Positions 63,977 to 64,000 of a stretch of DNA of 64,000 nucleotides are shown here, in pieces; within the stretch, counting starts at the first letter, position 1, and each line of letters starts with the position of its first letter. Under the pieces are notes generated by a model. That model was not told the DNA's origin and searched no databases. It saw nothing but the letters and a program-made list of their open reading frames with translations. The DNA comes from Nicotiana tabacum (lineage: Eukaryota > Streptophyta > Magnoliopsida > Solanales > Solanaceae). The position numbers and the translations under genes are program-made. Where the stretch lies: positions 185,535,276 through 185,599,275 of the forward strand of contig NC_134087.1 in assembly GCF_000715075.1 (NCBI RefSeq). The letters run 5' to 3'.

Positions 63977-64000
63977 GAAATGCGACCAACTTTGGTCGCT
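63977..64000. repeat. CACTA subterminal repeat, cut by the window end
   Basis: GAAATGCGACCAACTTTGGTCGCT resembles the 51261 palindromes with one base missing and one changed. It suggests that the other end of the CACTA element begins here and continues past 64000. Confidence 0.7.

Larger units (their letters stand above)
51261..64000 (+). mobile_element. CACTA (En/Spm)-like DNA transposon remains, running off the window
   Basis: Palindromic subterminal repeats on both sides (51261-51393 and 63977-64000, opposite ends of the element), a transposase-associated exon (53371-53490) and a plant Ptta/En-Spm-like segment (about 63407-63500) point to a CACTA element. It also holds a 1.5 kb minisatellite and an inverted-repeat gene fragment, and is interrupted by gypsy element D. 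The TNP2-type transposase catalytic region is not seen. Whether the two ends belong to one element is inference; the 3' end lies beyond 64000. Confidence 0.6.

Overview
The window is a transposable-element nest from a plant nuclear genome. I found no intact host gene, no tRNA or rRNA gene and no CRISPR array. A dicot, most likely a Solanaceae (Nicotiana-like), is suggested by a SolS-type SINE, chromodomain Ty3/gypsy (Tekay/Del-like) elements with 2.5-3.8 kb LTRs primed by initiator tRNA-Met, a Tat-lineage gypsy element carrying an antisense gene, and CACTA (En/Spm) remains. Genus is inference only; family names come from motifs read by eye.

Layout. 1-6.5 kb: fragments (3' part of a gypsy LTR, 3' end of an L1-type LINE, a minus-strand LTR, the 3' end of a Tat element). 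6.5-15.9 kb: element A, an LTR-rich element with 3.8 kb LTRs and a 2.9 kb interior without recognisable pol. 16.16-16.35 kb: a SINE with a perfect 15-bp target-site duplication. 17.3-28.35 kb: a complete but decayed Tat-lineage element on the minus strand, with TSD AAGTA and an intron-containing plus-strand gene between integrase and its 3' LTR. 28.7-31.36 kb: 5' half of a Ty1/copia element, broken inside integrase by the next insertion. 31.36-50.84 kb: two related chromodomain gypsy elements, B (minus) and C (plus), head to head, forming a ~19.5 kb imperfect palindrome with apex near 40.9 kb. 50.84-50.93 kb: (AT)n. 51.26-64.0 kb: a CACTA-like element running off the window, with palindromic subterminal repeats, a 1.5 kb minisatellite and a gene fragment present as an inverted repeat. 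Gypsy element D (54.35-63.25 kb, TSD CACAT) is inserted in one arm; the other arm keeps the empty site.

Every gag-pol carries stops or frameshifts, many of the CAG-to-TAG type expected from decay of methylated cytosines, so none looks autonomous. The features most worth following are in the long LTRs. They share a layout: a terminal hairpin whose arms change in a compensating way between families, a dense array of short GC-rich near-palindromes (directly upstream of a TATA box in B and C), a nearly invariant splice-donor-like GAG/GTAAGT, then hypervariable minisatellites. The Tat antisense gene and the CACTA inverted repeat are the other candidates for unusual biology.
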